Below, in pieces: positions 7,653-16,989 of a stretch of DNA of 64,000 bases. The stretch covers positions 374,325 to 438,324 of the forward strand of contig NZ_LMLR01000001.1 of the NCBI RefSeq assembly GCF_001422645.1. Direction: 5' to 3'. The notes under the pieces are model-generated. The model was not told where the DNA came from. It worked only from the letters and a program-made list of their open reading frames with translations, and did not search any database. Made by a program: the position numbers and the translations under genes. Within the stretch, counting starts at the first letter, position 1, and each line of letters starts with the position of its first letter. Source of the stretch: Arthrobacter sp. Leaf69 (lineage in GTDB: Bacteria; Actinomycetota; Actinomycetes; Actinomycetales; Micrococcaceae).

Positions 7653-7665
7653 GACTAAACCGGGC

Positions 7666-7884
7666 TCACTCGCCGCGGCGCTCCGTGAGCAGCGCATGCT
7701 TGCGCTTCCGGAGCGCGAAGAATGCTCCGAAGGCGAAGGCCTGGGTGATCACCACGAGCACGATTGCCCCGACGATCTTGTTGCCGCCCAGGATCATGGT
7801 CAGCCCCACGATCGCGGACAGCAGCGCCAGCAGCGGGAGCAGCATGTAGCCAAGGACAAAGAGGGTTTCGGGTTTCTTCAGCAT
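7666..7884 (-). CDS. 72-aa two-TM membrane protein
   Basis: The small frame begins MLKKPETLFVLGYM and has two hydrophobic helices (about residues 8-30 and 37-58), then a basic tail (ALRKRKHALLTERRGE). It starts four bases after the folA stop and so belongs to the thyA-folA operon. The function is unknown. The same frame stays open upstream inside folA, but that part is only a shadow. Confidence 0.72.
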   Translation of the reverse strand: MLKKPETLFVLGYMLLPLLALLSAIVGLTMILGGNKIVGAIVLVVITQAFAFGAFFALRKRKHALLTERRGE

Positions 7885-7888
7885 TTCC

Positions 7889-8476
7889 TTAGCCCTCCGT
7901 CCGGCGCCACACGTTGATGCGGTAGCGGGTGCCGTTCTCGGCGCTCTGCCACCCGTCGGCCGGCAGGCTCGCGCCCATGGTCCAGTCGTAGCCCAACTCC
8001 GGGGCGAAGGTGTCGCCTTCGGTGGTGGTGTCGATCGTGGTGATGACGGCGACATTGGCCAGGTCCATGGACTGCGCGTAGATGTTGCCGCCGCCGATGA
8101 TCCAGACCATGTCGTTGCCGGGGGCGAACTGGGACTCCAAGAGCGCGTCGTCCAAAGACTTAACCGCGATGGCGCCTTCCGCCGCGGGGGTCCCGCCCCA
8201 GTCTTCCTGGCGGGTGATGACAATGTTCGTCCGCCCGGGCAGCGGCCGGTATTTGTCGGGGAAGGACTCCCACGTCTTGCGGCCCATGATCACCGGGTGG
8301 CCGGTAGTGAGCCGGGTGAAGTGCAGCATGTCCTCGGGCAGGCGCCACGGCATGCCGCCGTCCTTGCCGATGACACCGGTGCTGGTCTGGGCCCAAACAA
8401 CGCCAAGCCCGGTGAGGGCCGTCAGCGCGTCGGAAAAGTGGGCGGGCTGATGGCCCGGCAGTTTGTCGTTGCTCAT
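7889..8476 (-). CDS. folA: Dihydrofolate reductase
   Basis: FolA regenerates tetrahydrofolate from dihydrofolate with [25 protein letters not shown] and LPEDMLHF (acidic residue D49 at the catalytic position) identify the family. [12 protein letters not shown] and [14 protein letters not shown] are the NADPH-binding blocks. The 195-aa protein has an ~18-residue N-terminal extension before the conserved core. Its ATG overlaps the thyA stop by four bases, coupling it to the enzyme that produces its substrate. Confidence 0.96.
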   Translation of the reverse strand: MSNDKLPGHQPAHFSDALTALTGLGVVWAQTSTGVIGKDGGMPWRLPEDMLHFTRLTTGHPVIMGRKTWESFPDKYRPLPGRTNIVITRQEDWGGTPAAEGAIAVKSLDDALLESQFAPGNDMVWIIGGGNIYAQSMDLANVAVITTIDTTTEGDTFAPELGYDWTMGASLPADGWQSAENGTRYRINVWRRTEG

Positions 8477-9276
8477 ACGGCTATCGGGGCCTTAATCGTC
8501 GGGTGGTGCTGGTATCCGACCACCTCGAAGTCATCGAGGGTGTAGTCGAAGATGGAGTCCGGCTTGCGGGTGATCTTGAGCTGCGGGTACTCGTAGGGGG
8601 TGCGCGTGAGCTGTTTGAGGACCTGGTCCATGTGGTTGTCGTAGATGTGGACGTCGCCGCCGGTCCAGACGAATTCGCCCGGTTCCAGGCCGGTCTGCTG
8701 GGCGATCATGCAGGTCAGCAGGGCGTAGGAGGCGATGTTGAACGGCACGCCCAGGAAAGTGTCCGCGGAGCGCTGGTAGAGCTGGCAGGAGAGCTTGCCG
8801 TCGGCCACGTAGAACTGGAAGAAGGCGTGGCACGGCGGGAGCGCCATGTCCTTAAGCTCGGCGACGTTCCAGGCCGAGACGATGTGACGGCGGGAATCCG
8901 GGTTGGTCCGGAGGTTCCCGATGAGTTCGGCGATCTGGTCGATGTGGCCGCCGTCGGGGGTCGGCCAGGAGCGCCACTGGACGCCGTAGACCGGGCCGAG
9001 TTCGCCGTCGGCGTCGGCCCATTCGTTCCAGATGGTGACGCCCTGGTCCTGCATCCATTTCACGTTGGTGTCACCGCGGAGGAACCAGAGCAGCTCGACA
9101 GCGACGGACTTGAAGTGCACGCGCTTGGTGGTGATCAGGGGGAAACTCTTGCTCAGATCGAAACGCATCTGGCGGCCGAACACACTCAGGGTGCCCGTCC
9201 CGGTACGGTCCGATTTGTGCGTGCCGTGTTCCAGGACATCGCGCAGGAGGTCTTCATAGGGCGTTGGAATGCTCAC
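8473..9276 (-). CDS. thyA: Thymidylate synthase (ThyA)
   Basis: ThyA methylates dUMP to dTMP using methylene-tetrahydrofolate and leaves dihydrofolate for FolA. Seen are the phosphate-binding R24 region (SDRTGTGT), the active-site [12 protein letters not shown] with C149, [18 protein letters not shown], and HIYDNHMDQ. The 267-aa length is that of the short E. coli-like form. The start is a GTG at 9276; a TAGACT -10 box is six bases upstream, so the mRNA should be leaderless. The operon is thyA-folA-small membrane protein. Confidence 0.98.
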   Translation of the reverse strand: MSIPTPYEDLLRDVLEHGTHKSDRTGTGTLSVFGRQMRFDLSKSFPLITTKRVHFKSVAVELLWFLRGDTNVKWMQDQGVTIWNEWADADGELGPVYGVQWRSWPTPDGGHIDQIAELIGNLRTNPDSRRHIVSAWNVAELKDMALPPCHAFFQFYVADGKLSCQLYQRSADTFLGVPFNIASYALLTCMIAQQTGLEPGEFVWTGGDVHIYDNHMDQVLKQLTRTPYEYPQLKITRKPDSIFDYTLDDFEVVGYQHHPTIKAPIAV

Positions 9277-9282
9277 CGTCCC

Positions 9283-9288
9283 AGTCTA
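9283..9288 (-). promoter_or_regulatory. -10 box for leaderless thyA
   Basis: TAGACT on the minus strand ends six bases before the thyA GTG. A weak AAGGAC lies 17 bases further upstream. Confidence 0.5.
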
Positions 9289-9309
9289 CTGAGAACTGGC
9301 TTTCCGTCC

Positions 9310-9714
9310 TTATCCGTCTTGCTGGCTGAGCTTCGTCTGCAGGATTGCCAGCAGGGCGGCGTCGTCGAATCCCGATTTTCGGCCTTCCGCAATGTAGTGC
9401 TCGACGGCGGTGGTCACCGCCCCGGCGACGCTCTCCGGTGCTGGGACGCCGGGCGGGTTCGCGTCCCCAAGCGTCCCCGCGACCACCGTGCCGTTGCGGC
9501 GCCTGGTCTCGATCAGCCCCGCCTGCTCGAGTTCCCGGTAGGCGCGCGCAACGGTCCCGGGCGCGATGCCGAGGTCCGCGGCCAGGCTCCGGACCGTGGG
9601 CAGCCGGGTGCCCGGCGCCAGTGTTCCAAGGGCGATCAGCGAGGCGATCTGCGCCCTGATCTGTTCGAACGGCGGTGTGGCCGAGCCCAGATCCACGGAG
9701 ATCCCTGCGGTCAT
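9310..9714 (-). CDS. GntR-family transcriptional regulator (YtrA subfamily)
   Basis: The 134-aa protein has an N-terminal winged helix: PPFEQIRAQIASLIALGTLAPGTRLPTVRSLAADLGIAPGTVARAYRELE spans the recognition helix (shown here only to place it, residues ~14-63). The C-terminal part is a short ~50-residue helix pair, not the large ligand domain of FadR or HutC types; this is the YtrA layout. The ATG overlaps the stop of the large membrane protein gene by four bases. A perfect palindrome at 11386-11405 before that operon is the likely binding site, so it probably represses its own operon. Confidence 0.9.
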   Translation of the reverse strand: MTAGISVDLGSATPPFEQIRAQIASLIALGTLAPGTRLPTVRSLAADLGIAPGTVARAYRELEQAGLIETRRRNGTVVAGTLGDANPPGVPAPESVAGAVTTAVEHYIAEGRKSGFDDAALLAILQTKLSQQDG

Positions 9715-11360
9715 GCGGAGACTTCCTGCCTCGGCAGGGGAGGAGCCGCGGCCGGCCGGGCCAGGGCCCGCACCGGGATGACCGCGATGACTGTGGCCGC
9801 GACCCCGAGGACGGCTCCGACAGCGATCGCGGGCCACCAGGACGTTGCGGCGGGGTCGGTCTCACCGAAAGCAGCCCGGCCCAACAGCTCCGCCCAGGCA
9901 TTGCTCCGGGTCAGCAGGAGCACTGCGGCCTGGGCGGTGAGGGTGGCTGCGAGGGTCCGCACCACACGGTGGACCGTGACGGCCCGCAGGGCCGCGTCCA
10001 GACCGGCGGGAGCATCGGCAATTCCGCGGCGGCGCCTCGCCGTGACGATCGCGGGCAGGGACACAGCGAACACTCCGGCCGTGAGGAGCGTGGCCGGAAC
10101 CCAGTCCTGGTTCTCACCGCGGCGGGCCTGCCCCGCCGCGGTGAGAACCAGGACAATAAGGAAGACGAGCAGCGCCAGGACGGCGGTTGTCAGCAAAGCG
10201 GGGCTCACCGGCTGCCGGGGCCAACGGCGCGGTGCGTCAGGGCTGCCGTAGTTGTGCTGCAGCAACAGTTCCCCGGCGGCAATGACCAGCAGCACGGAGG
10301 CGGCCATCAACGCCACGAACCCCGCAAAACCGTACGTGGCGGCAGCCATGAGGGCCTGGGTGAGGAATACACCGGCCACCAGCGGCACAGCGGCGGCCAG
10401 CCCCAGCAGCGCGCCGAGGGAGGAGACCAGCCTGGCGGCCGGGTGCTGCCGGACGGCGGCGGTCCCTGGTTCCGGGCGGTTCCGGACGCCCAGCCCGGCT
10501 GCCGCCAACCGCGGAGGCCGCCACCACCACATCACGAGCAGGACCACCGTGCATGCCAGGCCGGCCGGATTCGCCCACGACGTCATCCCCTGGGCCGGAT
10601 CGGGCCGCGCCGCGAAGTTCCCCGCGATGGCCGCCAACCCGGCAGCCACCGTGGCGACCGTCCGGAGCAGCCGGTTCATCGCGATGGTCCGCAGGACGGC
10701 GTTGTCCGCCGCGTCGAGGGACTCCAGCTGCCGGCGGCTGGCGATCAGCCACAGCACCAGCCACGTCCCGCCGGCCAAGACCAGCAGGGCGCCGCCGAGC
10801 CAGCCGGCCACTTCCGGCCCAGGGATGCGTCCGTCCCCGCCGCCGTTGTAGTAGGTGGATTGGCCGTCGCTGACCTGGGTGGGCGCCACGGCAGCGAATC
10901 CCGGGAGGGTGGCGGTCCCGGCAATACCTGCAGCGGCGGTGCCAAAGATGGCGGCCGTGGTCAGTGCCAGCCTGCGGGGCAGGAAATCGCGGATCCGCCG
11001 GACGGACAGGACGGCCTGCCGCCGCATCCGCCGGGGGCCCGGGTAACTGATCTGGCCCAGGGCATGCACCGTCAGGCAGCCCAGAACCGGCCACATGAGC
11101 GCCGGCAGGATGGTCCCGGCGGTGGTCAGGGCAGCGCCGGTGGAAGGGTTGGCCGGAATGATACCCACGTTTACCGCCCCCTGCAGGGAGCTCGCCAGCC
11201 AGCCGATGACGCCCACCCAGAGCGCGTGCTCCGACACCGACGCCGGCGACGTTCCCGTGTTGGGCGCCCAGATCACCCAGCGCAACACCAGGTAGACAAC
11301 GACGGCGGTGAGGAGCGGACCCAGCAACAGCAGCGGCGTCAGGTCGGACTGGACCGGCAT
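9711..11360 (-). CDS. Large polytopic membrane protein (about 13 TM), function unknown
   Basis: The 549-aa protein is almost entirely hydrophobic helices joined by Arg-rich loops, with one larger outside loop near residue 160-180 (VSDGQSTYYNGGGDGRIPGPE). No ATP-binding or MFS motif was seen. The ATG at 11360 follows GGGGGA at a suitable distance; a TTG at 11393 is in frame but overlaps the operator. It is co-transcribed with the YtrA-type regulator, whose family typically controls membrane transport or envelope genes. A role in transport or envelope stress is inference. Confidence 0.75.
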   Translation of the reverse strand: MPVQSDLTPLLLLGPLLTAVVVYLVLRWVIWAPNTGTSPASVSEHALWVGVIGWLASSLQGAVNVGIIPANPSTGAALTTAGTILPALMWPVLGCLTVHALGQISYPGPRRMRRQAVLSVRRIRDFLPRRLALTTAAIFGTAAAGIAGTATLPGFAAVAPTQVSDGQSTYYNGGGDGRIPGPEVAGWLGGALLVLAGGTWLVLWLIASRRQLESLDAADNAVLRTIAMNRLLRTVATVAAGLAAIAGNFAARPDPAQGMTSWANPAGLACTVVLLVMWWWRPPRLAAAGLGVRNRPEPGTAAVRQHPAARLVSSLGALLGLAAAVPLVAGVFLTQALMAAATYGFAGFVALMAASVLLVIAAGELLLQHNYGSPDAPRRWPRQPVSPALLTTAVLALLVFLIVLVLTAAGQARRGENQDWVPATLLTAGVFAVSLPAIVTARRRRGIADAPAGLDAALRAVTVHRVVRTLAATLTAQAAVLLLTRSNAWAELLGRAAFGETDPAATSWWPAIAVGAVLGVAATVIAVIPVRALARPAAAPPLPRQEVSA

Positions 11361-11385
11361 AAATCCCCCAAAGATTCTGCGGCAA

Positions 11386-11405
11386 TGTATCAAGTGTTTG
11401 ATACA
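11386..11405. promoter_or_regulatory. Perfect palindromic operator upstream of the membrane protein/GntR operon
   Basis: TGTATCAA-GTGT-TTGATACA is an 8-bp perfect inverted repeat with a four-base centre, 26 bases before the ATG at 11360. Location and symmetry fit a dimeric GntR/YtrA repressor site for autoregulation. Confidence 0.65.
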
Positions 11406-11438
11406 AACTACGGCCAGGACCGTGGAGGGTCAAGGACC

Positions 11439-12413
11439 TCAGTCGTCAAAGGGCCGGAACCGCTCCACCGCGACCACTTTGTCCTTGCTGTGATGCGCCA
11501 CGTGGCACACCACGATTTCGCCGGGGGCGAGGAACGGATCGGAGTCCGGCAGTTGGCCCCGCAACCGGGATCCCATGTGCTTTGCGAGCTGCGCGAACAC
11601 GGTGGGGAGGGCAGGGCGATGCGTGCACAGCGCCACGGCCCGCTGCTTGTCGAAAAGTCCCTCGACGGCGGCGGCTGTCTTGTGCGGATGGCGGCCGTGC
11701 CGGTGCTCCGTGAGGGCTTCATTCAGCTTCACTTTTGCATCGGTTGCCTTGGCGTAGGGGGCGATGGTGGCGACGCACCTCAGCCAGGGGCTGGACACAA
11801 CACGCATGGGCTTCCAGGCCTGCAACAGCCGCCCTACCGCCTGCGCTTGCCGCAGACCGGTGGCGGCCAGGGGACGGTCCCCTTCGGCCTTGGACCATGA
11901 CGAGCGCGGCTTGGCTTTGGCGTGGCGCACGACAAGGAGCGGCCACGTCTTCAGTTCGCCCCGGGCGTGGGCCGCCGCCAAATGCTCCAGCGGGCCCACA
12001 TCGCTCGGGTTGCTCAGCAGCCGGGCCGCTTTCTCCGGCGAGCACCACATGACGCTGTCCACTTCCTTGCCGTCCGGCAGCAGCGCCGCCCCGTCGACGT
12101 CCACCGCCCAGTAATGGACAACCTTCAGGCCGGCGGGGACGTGGTAATGGATGGGGGGCAACGGGATGCCCAGCGGCGCTTTCAACCCGATTTCCTCGTC
12201 CACCTCGCGGGCGGCACACTCGGGCACCGTCTCGCCGGGGTCGATCTTGCCTTTGGGCCAGGACCAGTCGTCATACCGCGGGCGGTGGATCAGGAGGACC
12301 TCAAGGTCCTTGCCGCCCGCGGTGACGCGCCACGGCACGGCACCCGCAGCCACCACCGCAATTTCCTCGCCGGGATGGTCTGTCTGGTCGGCGACCAGTG
12401 CATCGCTACTCAA
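11439..12413 (-). CDS. mutT1: Nudix hydrolase fused to a histidine phosphatase (MutT1-like)
   Basis: The N-terminal Nudix domain carries the full box GKIDPGETVPECAAREVDEEIG (22 residues; key residues are the REVDEE core) near residue 62. The C-terminal domain starts LLVVRHAKAK, the RHA phosphohistidine motif of SixA-like phosphatases, with ALCTHRPALP as the second histidine site. This fusion, next to ppk, is the arrangement of mycobacterial MutT1 (Rv2985), which hydrolyses 8-oxo-dGTP and dinucleoside polyphosphates. The start is taken as TTG 12413, 11 bases after the ppk stop with GGGG upstream. Frames further upstream would run into ppk. Likely co-transcribed with ppk. Confidence 0.88.
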   Translation of the reverse strand: MSSDALVADQTDHPGEEIAVVAAGAVPWRVTAGGKDLEVLLIHRPRYDDWSWPKGKIDPGETVPECAAREVDEEIGLKAPLGIPLPPIHYHVPAGLKVVHYWAVDVDGAALLPDGKEVDSVMWCSPEKAARLLSNPSDVGPLEHLAAAHARGELKTWPLLVVRHAKAKPRSSWSKAEGDRPLAATGLRQAQAVGRLLQAWKPMRVVSSPWLRCVATIAPYAKATDAKVKLNEALTEHRHGRHPHKTAAAVEGLFDKQRAVALCTHRPALPTVFAQLAKHMGSRLRGQLPDSDPFLAPGEIVVCHVAHHSKDKVVAVERFRPFDD

Positions 12414-12424
12414 TGCCAGAGCCC

Positions 12425-14689
12425 CTACCGCAGCCCGGACGAGCGCTGACGCGAACGGGAATTGAGCAGCCAGGACTGGATATCCTCGAGGCTCTGTCCG
12501 TCTTCGGCGAGGTGGTGGCGGGTCCATTCGCCTGCGTTGTCCAGGTGCCAGCTCGCGGTATCCGGATCCATGTAGCGGCGCAGCAGGTCCATGACGTAGC
12601 TTGTGTCGTCCCCGCTGGTGAGCTGGACGAGGGCCTCCACGCGGCGGTCAAGGTTGCGGTGCATCATGTCCGCCGAACCGATGTAGACCACCGGGTCCCC
12701 GCCATTGGCGAAGGCGAAGACGCGCGAGTGCTCCAGGAAGCGGCCCAGCACGGAGCGGACGGTGATGTTCTCGCTGAGGCCGGGCACGCCCGGACGCAGG
12801 GAGCAGATGCCGCGGACGATGATGTCCACGGGAACCCCGGCCTGGGATGCCCGGTACAGGGAATCGATGATGGCTTCATCCACCATCGAGTTGACCTTGA
12901 TCTGGACCCGGGCGGCGAGGCCTGCCCGCGCGTTCCGGATTTCGGTTTCGATCCTGTCGATGAGTCCTGAGCGCACCGATCGCGGGGCCACCAGGAGCCG
13001 CTTGAAGGTCGACTTCGGGGCGTAGCCGGAGAGCTGGTTGAAGAGCCTGGAGAGGTCCTCGCCCACCTGCTCATTGGCAGTGAGGAGGCCCAGGTCCTCG
13101 TAGTAGCGGGCCGTGCGCGGGTGGTAGTTGCCGGTGCCGATGTGGCAGTAGCGGCGGAGGCCGTCCACTTCCTGGCGCACCACCAGGGAGAGCTTGCAGT
13201 GGGTCTTGAGGCCCACGATGCCGTAGACCACGTGGACGCCGGCCTGCTCCAGCTTCCGGGCCCAGGAGATGTTGGCCTGCTCATCGAACCGGGCTTTGAT
13301 CTCGACGAGGGCCAAGACCTGCTTGCCGGCCTCGGCGGCGTCGATCAGGGCGTCGACGATCGGTGAGTCGCCCGAGGTGCGGTAGAGGGTCTGCTTGATG
13401 GCCTGGACCTTCGGGTCCGAGGCCGCCTGCTCCAGGAACGCCTGCACCGAGGTGGAAAAGGAATCGTAGGGGTGGTGCAGTAGGATGTCCCGCCGGCGCA
13501 TGGCCGCGAAGACGTTTGCCGCCTTGGACGTTTCCGATTCGTTGAGGTGGCGGGAGGTGTGCGGGACATGCTTGGGGTAATGCAGGTCCGACCGGTCGAT
13601 TCCTGCGATGACCGAGAGCCCGCGGAGATCCAGCGGGGCCGGGACCGAGTAGACCTCGGATTCCTCGACGCCGAGTTCGCGGATCAGCAGCGCCCGGATG
13701 TTCGGGTTGATGTCATTCGTGACTTCCAGCCGGACCGGCGGGCCGAAGCGGCGGCGCAGCAGTTCCTTCTCGAGGGCCTGCAGCAGGTTCTCGGCGTCGT
13801 CCTCTTCGACCTCAACGTCTTCATTGCGGGTGACGCGGAAGGTGTGGTGCTCCAGCACCTCCATCCCGGCGAAGAGCTGGTCCAGGTGGACGGCGATGAC
13901 TTCTTCGAGGGCGATGAAGCGCGCTACCCGGCCCGGCACCGAACCGGCGCGCGGGCCGTCAATCGAGATCAGCCGGGGGAGCTGGTCCGGTACCTTGAGG
14001 CGCGCGAAAAGTTCCTTGTCGCTGACCGGGTTGCGGACCACGACGGCGAGGTTCAGTGAGAGCCCCGAAATGTAGGGGAACGGGTGGGCCGGGTCCACGG
14101 CCAGCGGCGTCAGGATGGGGAAGACCTTCTCGGCGAACATGGCGCTGAGCTGGTCCTTGGCCTGGGAATCGAGTTCCTCCCAGTGCATGAGGTGGATGTG
14201 CTCGTAGGCCAGCGCCGGACGGATCTGCTCGGCGTACACACGGGCGTGGCGCTGCTGCAAGCGGTGTGCCTCGTCGCCGATCTGCTCGAGGACCTGCACC
14301 GGGCTGAGCCCGGCAGGGGAGGGGACGGCCAGGCCGGTGGCTATCCGGCGCTTGAGCCCGGCGACGCGGACCATAAAGAACTCGTCCAGGTTGGACGCGA
14401 AGATGGAGAGGAAGCTGACGCGTTCGAGCAGGTGCAGGTCGGGGTCTTCGGCGAGCTCCAGCACGCGGGCGTTGAAAGCGAGCCAGCTCAGTTCGCGGTC
14501 CAGGAAGCGGTCGGGGCTGAAGTCGCCCTCCGGCTCCAGGTTGGGCGCGAATTCGGGGATGTCGATCCGGTCCTGGGTGGCGCGTGAGGCAGGCACTTCG
14601 GAGGAGCCGAACCGGGCACGCGCGGGGCGGATTTTCTTGTCCGACGTGGCGGCCCCAGACGTGGCGGTCCGGGCAGATTCCGGTTGCAT
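12425..14689 (-). CDS. ppk1: Polyphosphate kinase 1
   Basis: PPK1 makes inorganic polyphosphate reversibly from ATP. The 754-aa protein has the N-domain ([17 protein letters not shown], residues 62-78; [19 protein letters not shown]). The catalytic core holds GLKTHCKL with the phospho-accepting H497, and [20 protein letters not shown] with the second histidine region at 516-523. A charged ~40-residue N-terminal extension precedes the conserved part. AGGAG stands before the ATG. The mutT1-like gene follows 11 bases downstream, as in mycobacteria. Confidence 0.97.
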   Translation of the reverse strand: MQPESARTATSGAATSDKKIRPARARFGSSEVPASRATQDRIDIPEFAPNLEPEGDFSPDRFLDRELSWLAFNARVLELAEDPDLHLLERVSFLSIFASNLDEFFMVRVAGLKRRIATGLAVPSPAGLSPVQVLEQIGDEAHRLQQRHARVYAEQIRPALAYEHIHLMHWEELDSQAKDQLSAMFAEKVFPILTPLAVDPAHPFPYISGLSLNLAVVVRNPVSDKELFARLKVPDQLPRLISIDGPRAGSVPGRVARFIALEEVIAVHLDQLFAGMEVLEHHTFRVTRNEDVEVEEDDAENLLQALEKELLRRRFGPPVRLEVTNDINPNIRALLIRELGVEESEVYSVPAPLDLRGLSVIAGIDRSDLHYPKHVPHTSRHLNESETSKAANVFAAMRRRDILLHHPYDSFSTSVQAFLEQAASDPKVQAIKQTLYRTSGDSPIVDALIDAAEAGKQVLALVEIKARFDEQANISWARKLEQAGVHVVYGIVGLKTHCKLSLVVRQEVDGLRRYCHIGTGNYHPRTARYYEDLGLLTANEQVGEDLSRLFNQLSGYAPKSTFKRLLVAPRSVRSGLIDRIETEIRNARAGLAARVQIKVNSMVDEAIIDSLYRASQAGVPVDIIVRGICSLRPGVPGLSENITVRSVLGRFLEHSRVFAFANGGDPVVYIGSADMMHRNLDRRVEALVQLTSGDDTSYVMDLLRRYMDPDTASWHLDNAGEWTRHHLAEDGQSLEDIQSWLLNSRSRQRSSGLR

Positions 14690-14804
14690 GGTCTCTCCTA
14701 ATGCTGGCTCGATTTAGCTTCAACCTTACAAGCAATCAGACCGCGGACAGCTTTCGGAGGGCCCAGATTTCCCGCGGGTGGGAACCAGATGTCTGCCGAT
14801 TGGA

Positions 14805-15782
14805 TTAACGCCCTTCCAATGGGGCATACATGACGTCGACGTCCCAGCGGGTGAAGCCCAGCCGCCGGTACAGCGAAACGGCCGGAATGTTGTCCGCGTC
14901 GACGTAGAGCATGACGGCGTGCAGGCCCTGATGCTGCAGGTGCCGGATGCCAGCGACCGTCAATGCTTTCCCCAGCCCGGTGCCCTGGGCGGCGGGGGAT
15001 ACCCCCACCACGTACACCTCGCCGATCGCCGGGTGGTCGCCGTGCCGGGGGTGCACCTTCGTCCAGTGGAAGCCGAGGATCCGGTCCGACGAATCGACGG
15101 CCAGCAGGAACCCGGAGGGATCGAACCACGGCTCCGCCATCCTGGCGTCCAGGTCGGCACGGGTCATGCTGCCCTGCTCCGCGTGATGCGTGAAAGCGGC
15201 CCGGTTCGCGGCGAGCCAGGCGTCCTCGTCACGGCCCGGCACGAAGGCGCGCAAGGCCACCCCGTCCGGCAGCGGGACGTCAGGCAGCTCCGCCGCCGCG
15301 GTGGTAAGGCGCATCTTCCACAGCTCACGGACCGGACCGTAGCCGTAACGCGCGGCGAGGTCTGCTGCGGCCTCGTGGTTGCCGTGGGACCAAGCCTTGA
15401 GGCCGGCGAAGCCGCGGGTGTTCTTGAGCTCGCCCACCAGCCGGTCCGCCACGCCTTGGTTTCGGTAGCTGGGATGGACCGCGATTTCCAGCACGCCCGT
15501 GCCGTCCGGTTCCTCGATGACGACGGCGACTCCGGCCAGGTCCTGCGCCGTTGCCGGGTCGGATTTCTCATCGGGGCTGTACAGGGCGAGCGCCAGAACC
15601 GTGTGCGAACCGGCGTCGGCGTCCGAGGCGCGCAGCGTCACGAGTGTCTGTTCGGAGAGGGGCGGATTGCCATCGGATTCCTCCGCGGCGGCGGCGAGGG
15701 CCTTGACGTCCTTCAGGAGCTGCGGATCCGCAGCTCCTTTGGCGGCGAGCACGGGCCAGTTCTCAGGATGCGCAGGACTCAT
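14805..15782 (-). CDS. mshD: Mycothiol synthase (MshD)
   Basis: MshD acetylates Cys-GlcN-Ins with acetyl-CoA in the last step of mycothiol synthesis, the main low-molecular-weight thiol of actinobacteria. The 325-aa protein is a tandem GNAT. The N-domain acetyl-CoA loop is VHPSYRNQGVADRLVGEL. The active C-domain has LGFHWTKVHP, GEVYVVGVSPAAQGTGLGKAL and LYVDADNIPAVSLYRRLGF. NRAAFTHHAEQGSMT is the substrate-contacting block typical of MshD. The ATG follows TAGCCT by six bases, so a leaderless mRNA is expected. The promoter region is shared, back to back, with the small RNA promoter at 15822-15850. Confidence 0.95.
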   Translation of the reverse strand: MSPAHPENWPVLAAKGAADPQLLKDVKALAAAAEESDGNPPLSEQTLVTLRASDADAGSHTVLALALYSPDEKSDPATAQDLAGVAVVIEEPDGTGVLEIAVHPSYRNQGVADRLVGELKNTRGFAGLKAWSHGNHEAAADLAARYGYGPVRELWKMRLTTAAAELPDVPLPDGVALRAFVPGRDEDAWLAANRAAFTHHAEQGSMTRADLDARMAEPWFDPSGFLLAVDSSDRILGFHWTKVHPRHGDHPAIGEVYVVGVSPAAQGTGLGKALTVAGIRHLQHQGLHAVMLYVDADNIPAVSLYRRLGFTRWDVDVMYAPLEGR

Positions 15783-15788
15783 GGTGCA

Positions 15789-15794
15789 AGGCTA
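15789..15794 (-). promoter_or_regulatory. -10 box for leaderless mshD
   Basis: TAGCCT on the minus strand ends six bases before the mshD ATG at 15782; an overlapping TATAGC (15791-15796) is an alternative. Confidence 0.5.
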
Positions 15795-15821
15795 TACGCT
15801 GGCGCCGGGCCGGGGCCGGTT

Positions 15822-15850
15822 TTGAAGTTTCCGGAACAGTTACGTATAGT
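15822..15850 (+). promoter_or_regulatory. Sigma-70-type promoter for a small RNA
   Basis: TTGAAG (15822-15827), a 17-base spacer and TATAGT (15845-15850) make one of the best promoters in the window. The start is predicted near 15857. No rightward coding gene follows before 16990, so it appears to serve a non-coding transcript. Confidence 0.7.
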
Positions 15851-15856
15851 CTTTTC

Positions 15857-16008
15857 TCGTCCGGTTTGTTCGGCGCGGGACCTTGGTTCCCGAACCGTCA
15901 GCGCGGATGCGAGGGGGATCCACCACTGGGGTGGCCTCGATACGTTCGACCCGTATGTCCTCCACTGAAAAACAGCGAAAGCCCCGGACTCAGGTCCGGG
16001 GCTTTCTG
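15857..16008 (+). ncRNA. Predicted ~150-nt small RNA between mshD and glnR
   Basis: The stretch begins just after a strong promoter and ends in an intrinsic terminator. It contains three more stem-loops. First, CGGTT (15862-15866)/AACCG (15893-15897) with inner CGGGA (15876-15880)/TCCCG (15888-15892). Second, CGAGG (15910-15914)/CCTCG (15935-15939) with inner CCAC/GTGG (15920-15934). Third, ATACG (15940-15944)/CGTAT (15952-15956). The first two have the same shape, a stem with a one-sided left bulge. No open frame with a start and ribosome site lies inside. It does not resemble SRP RNA, tmRNA, RNase P or the C-rich 6C RNA. The function is unknown; neighbours suggest nitrogen or redox control. 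Confidence 0.68.
15978..16005. terminator. Intrinsic terminator of the small RNA, also facing glnR
   Basis: AAAGCCCCGGAC (15978-15989), loop TCAG, GTCCGGGGCTTT (15994-16005) is a perfect 12-bp stem. A-rich and T-rich flanks let it act on both strands: for the rightward small RNA and the leftward glnR mRNA. Confidence 0.85.
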
Positions 16009-16035
16009 CGTGTCAGGTCTATTTCGGGCCCGCTT

Positions 16036-16734
16036 CTAGGCCTCGGTGAGTTCTTCTTCCGGATGCCGGACCAGGGTCAGGCGGTAACCGACGTTGCGGA
16101 CCGTGCTGATCAGGTTCTCGTGGTCGGCGCCGAGTTTGGCCCGCAACCGCCGGACGTGGACGTCCACGGTGCGGGTGCCGCCGTAGTAGTCATAGCCCCA
16201 GACCTCGGTCAGCAGCTGCTGGCGGGTGAAGACCCGGCCGGGGTGCTGCGCCAGGTACTTGAGCAGTTCGAATTCCTTGAAGGTCAGGTTCAGCGGTGCG
16301 CCGTTGACCCGGGCGGTGTAGCTGGCTTCGTCGATGACAACGCCGGCGGCGCGGATCTCGGTCGGCGCATCGTCCTGCTCCGGCACGGCCCGGGCGACGC
16401 CCAGGCGGATCCGGGCCTCCACCTCGGCGGGCCCGGCGGACTCGAGCAGGATGTCGTCCACGGCCCACGCCGAGGACACCGCGGCCATGCCGCCCTCGGT
16501 CAGGATGAGCATCAGCGGGGCGCTCAGGCCCGTGGCCTTGAGCAGCTGGGTCAGGGAGCGTGCGCCGACGAGGTCTTTGCGGGCGTCCAAGAGGACGATG
16601 TCGCAGGGGTCGGTCTCGAGCAGGGCGGTCGGTTCCGCGGGGAGAATGTGGACCCGGTGGTTCAACAATTCCAAAGCAGGCAGGACGTCCACCGATGAGC
16701 CGGTGCTGTTCGTCAGTAGCAGGATGTGCGACAT
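16036..16734 (-). CDS. glnR: GlnR, OmpR-type nitrogen regulator
   Basis: GlnR is the global activator/repressor of nitrogen assimilation in actinomycetes and has no partner kinase. The receiver-like domain begins [23 protein letters not shown] and keeps D50 ([10 protein letters not shown]) but lacks the usual acidic pair at the N-terminus, as in known GlnR. The DNA-binding domain has [20 protein letters not shown] and [18 protein letters not shown]. Length 232 aa. A TATACT on the minus strand at 16786-16791 gives a ~45-base leader. The stop is 30 bases from the shared terminator. Confidence 0.93.
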   Translation of the reverse strand: MSHILLLTNSTGSSVDVLPALELLNHRVHILPAEPTALLETDPCDIVLLDARKDLVGARSLTQLLKATGLSAPLMLILTEGGMAAVSSAWAVDDILLESAGPAEVEARIRLGVARAVPEQDDAPTEIRAAGVVIDEASYTARVNGAPLNLTFKEFELLKYLAQHPGRVFTRQQLLTEVWGYDYYGGTRTVDVHVRRLRAKLGADHENLISTVRNVGYRLTLVRHPEEELTEA

Positions 16735-16989
16735 GTTTCCTCCAAGGGGTGTCCGCGCATCTTCGGGCGTCTGTAGCTGAGTCTGAGTATACCTAAACGA
16801 CCCTTACCGGCCATGGTTCCTTCACCTCCGGCCAGTCCTTTGGCGACACAAATCGGTCATATAGGGCAGGATTGATCCGTCGGGGCCCGCAGCCCCCTGA
16901 CGCAATCAGGTCGAATTGGGGTCCGCAGTGAGCGAAGGTACGGCAATGACCGGAAGACGGATGACGGATAAACAGATGTCGGGTACGAA

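Noticed and set aside
8503..11900. Long plus-strand frames (582 and 741 codons) across thyA, GntR and the membrane protein
   Set aside because: They cross several convincing minus-strand genes and have low-complexity Gly/Arg/Gln composition without motifs.
15822..16008. The mshD-glnR stretch as a riboswitch or 5' leader
   Set aside because: The promoter and hairpins point rightward, but the next rightward gene starts ~980 bases away beyond glnR, and a terminator ends the stretch; a free-standing RNA fits better.
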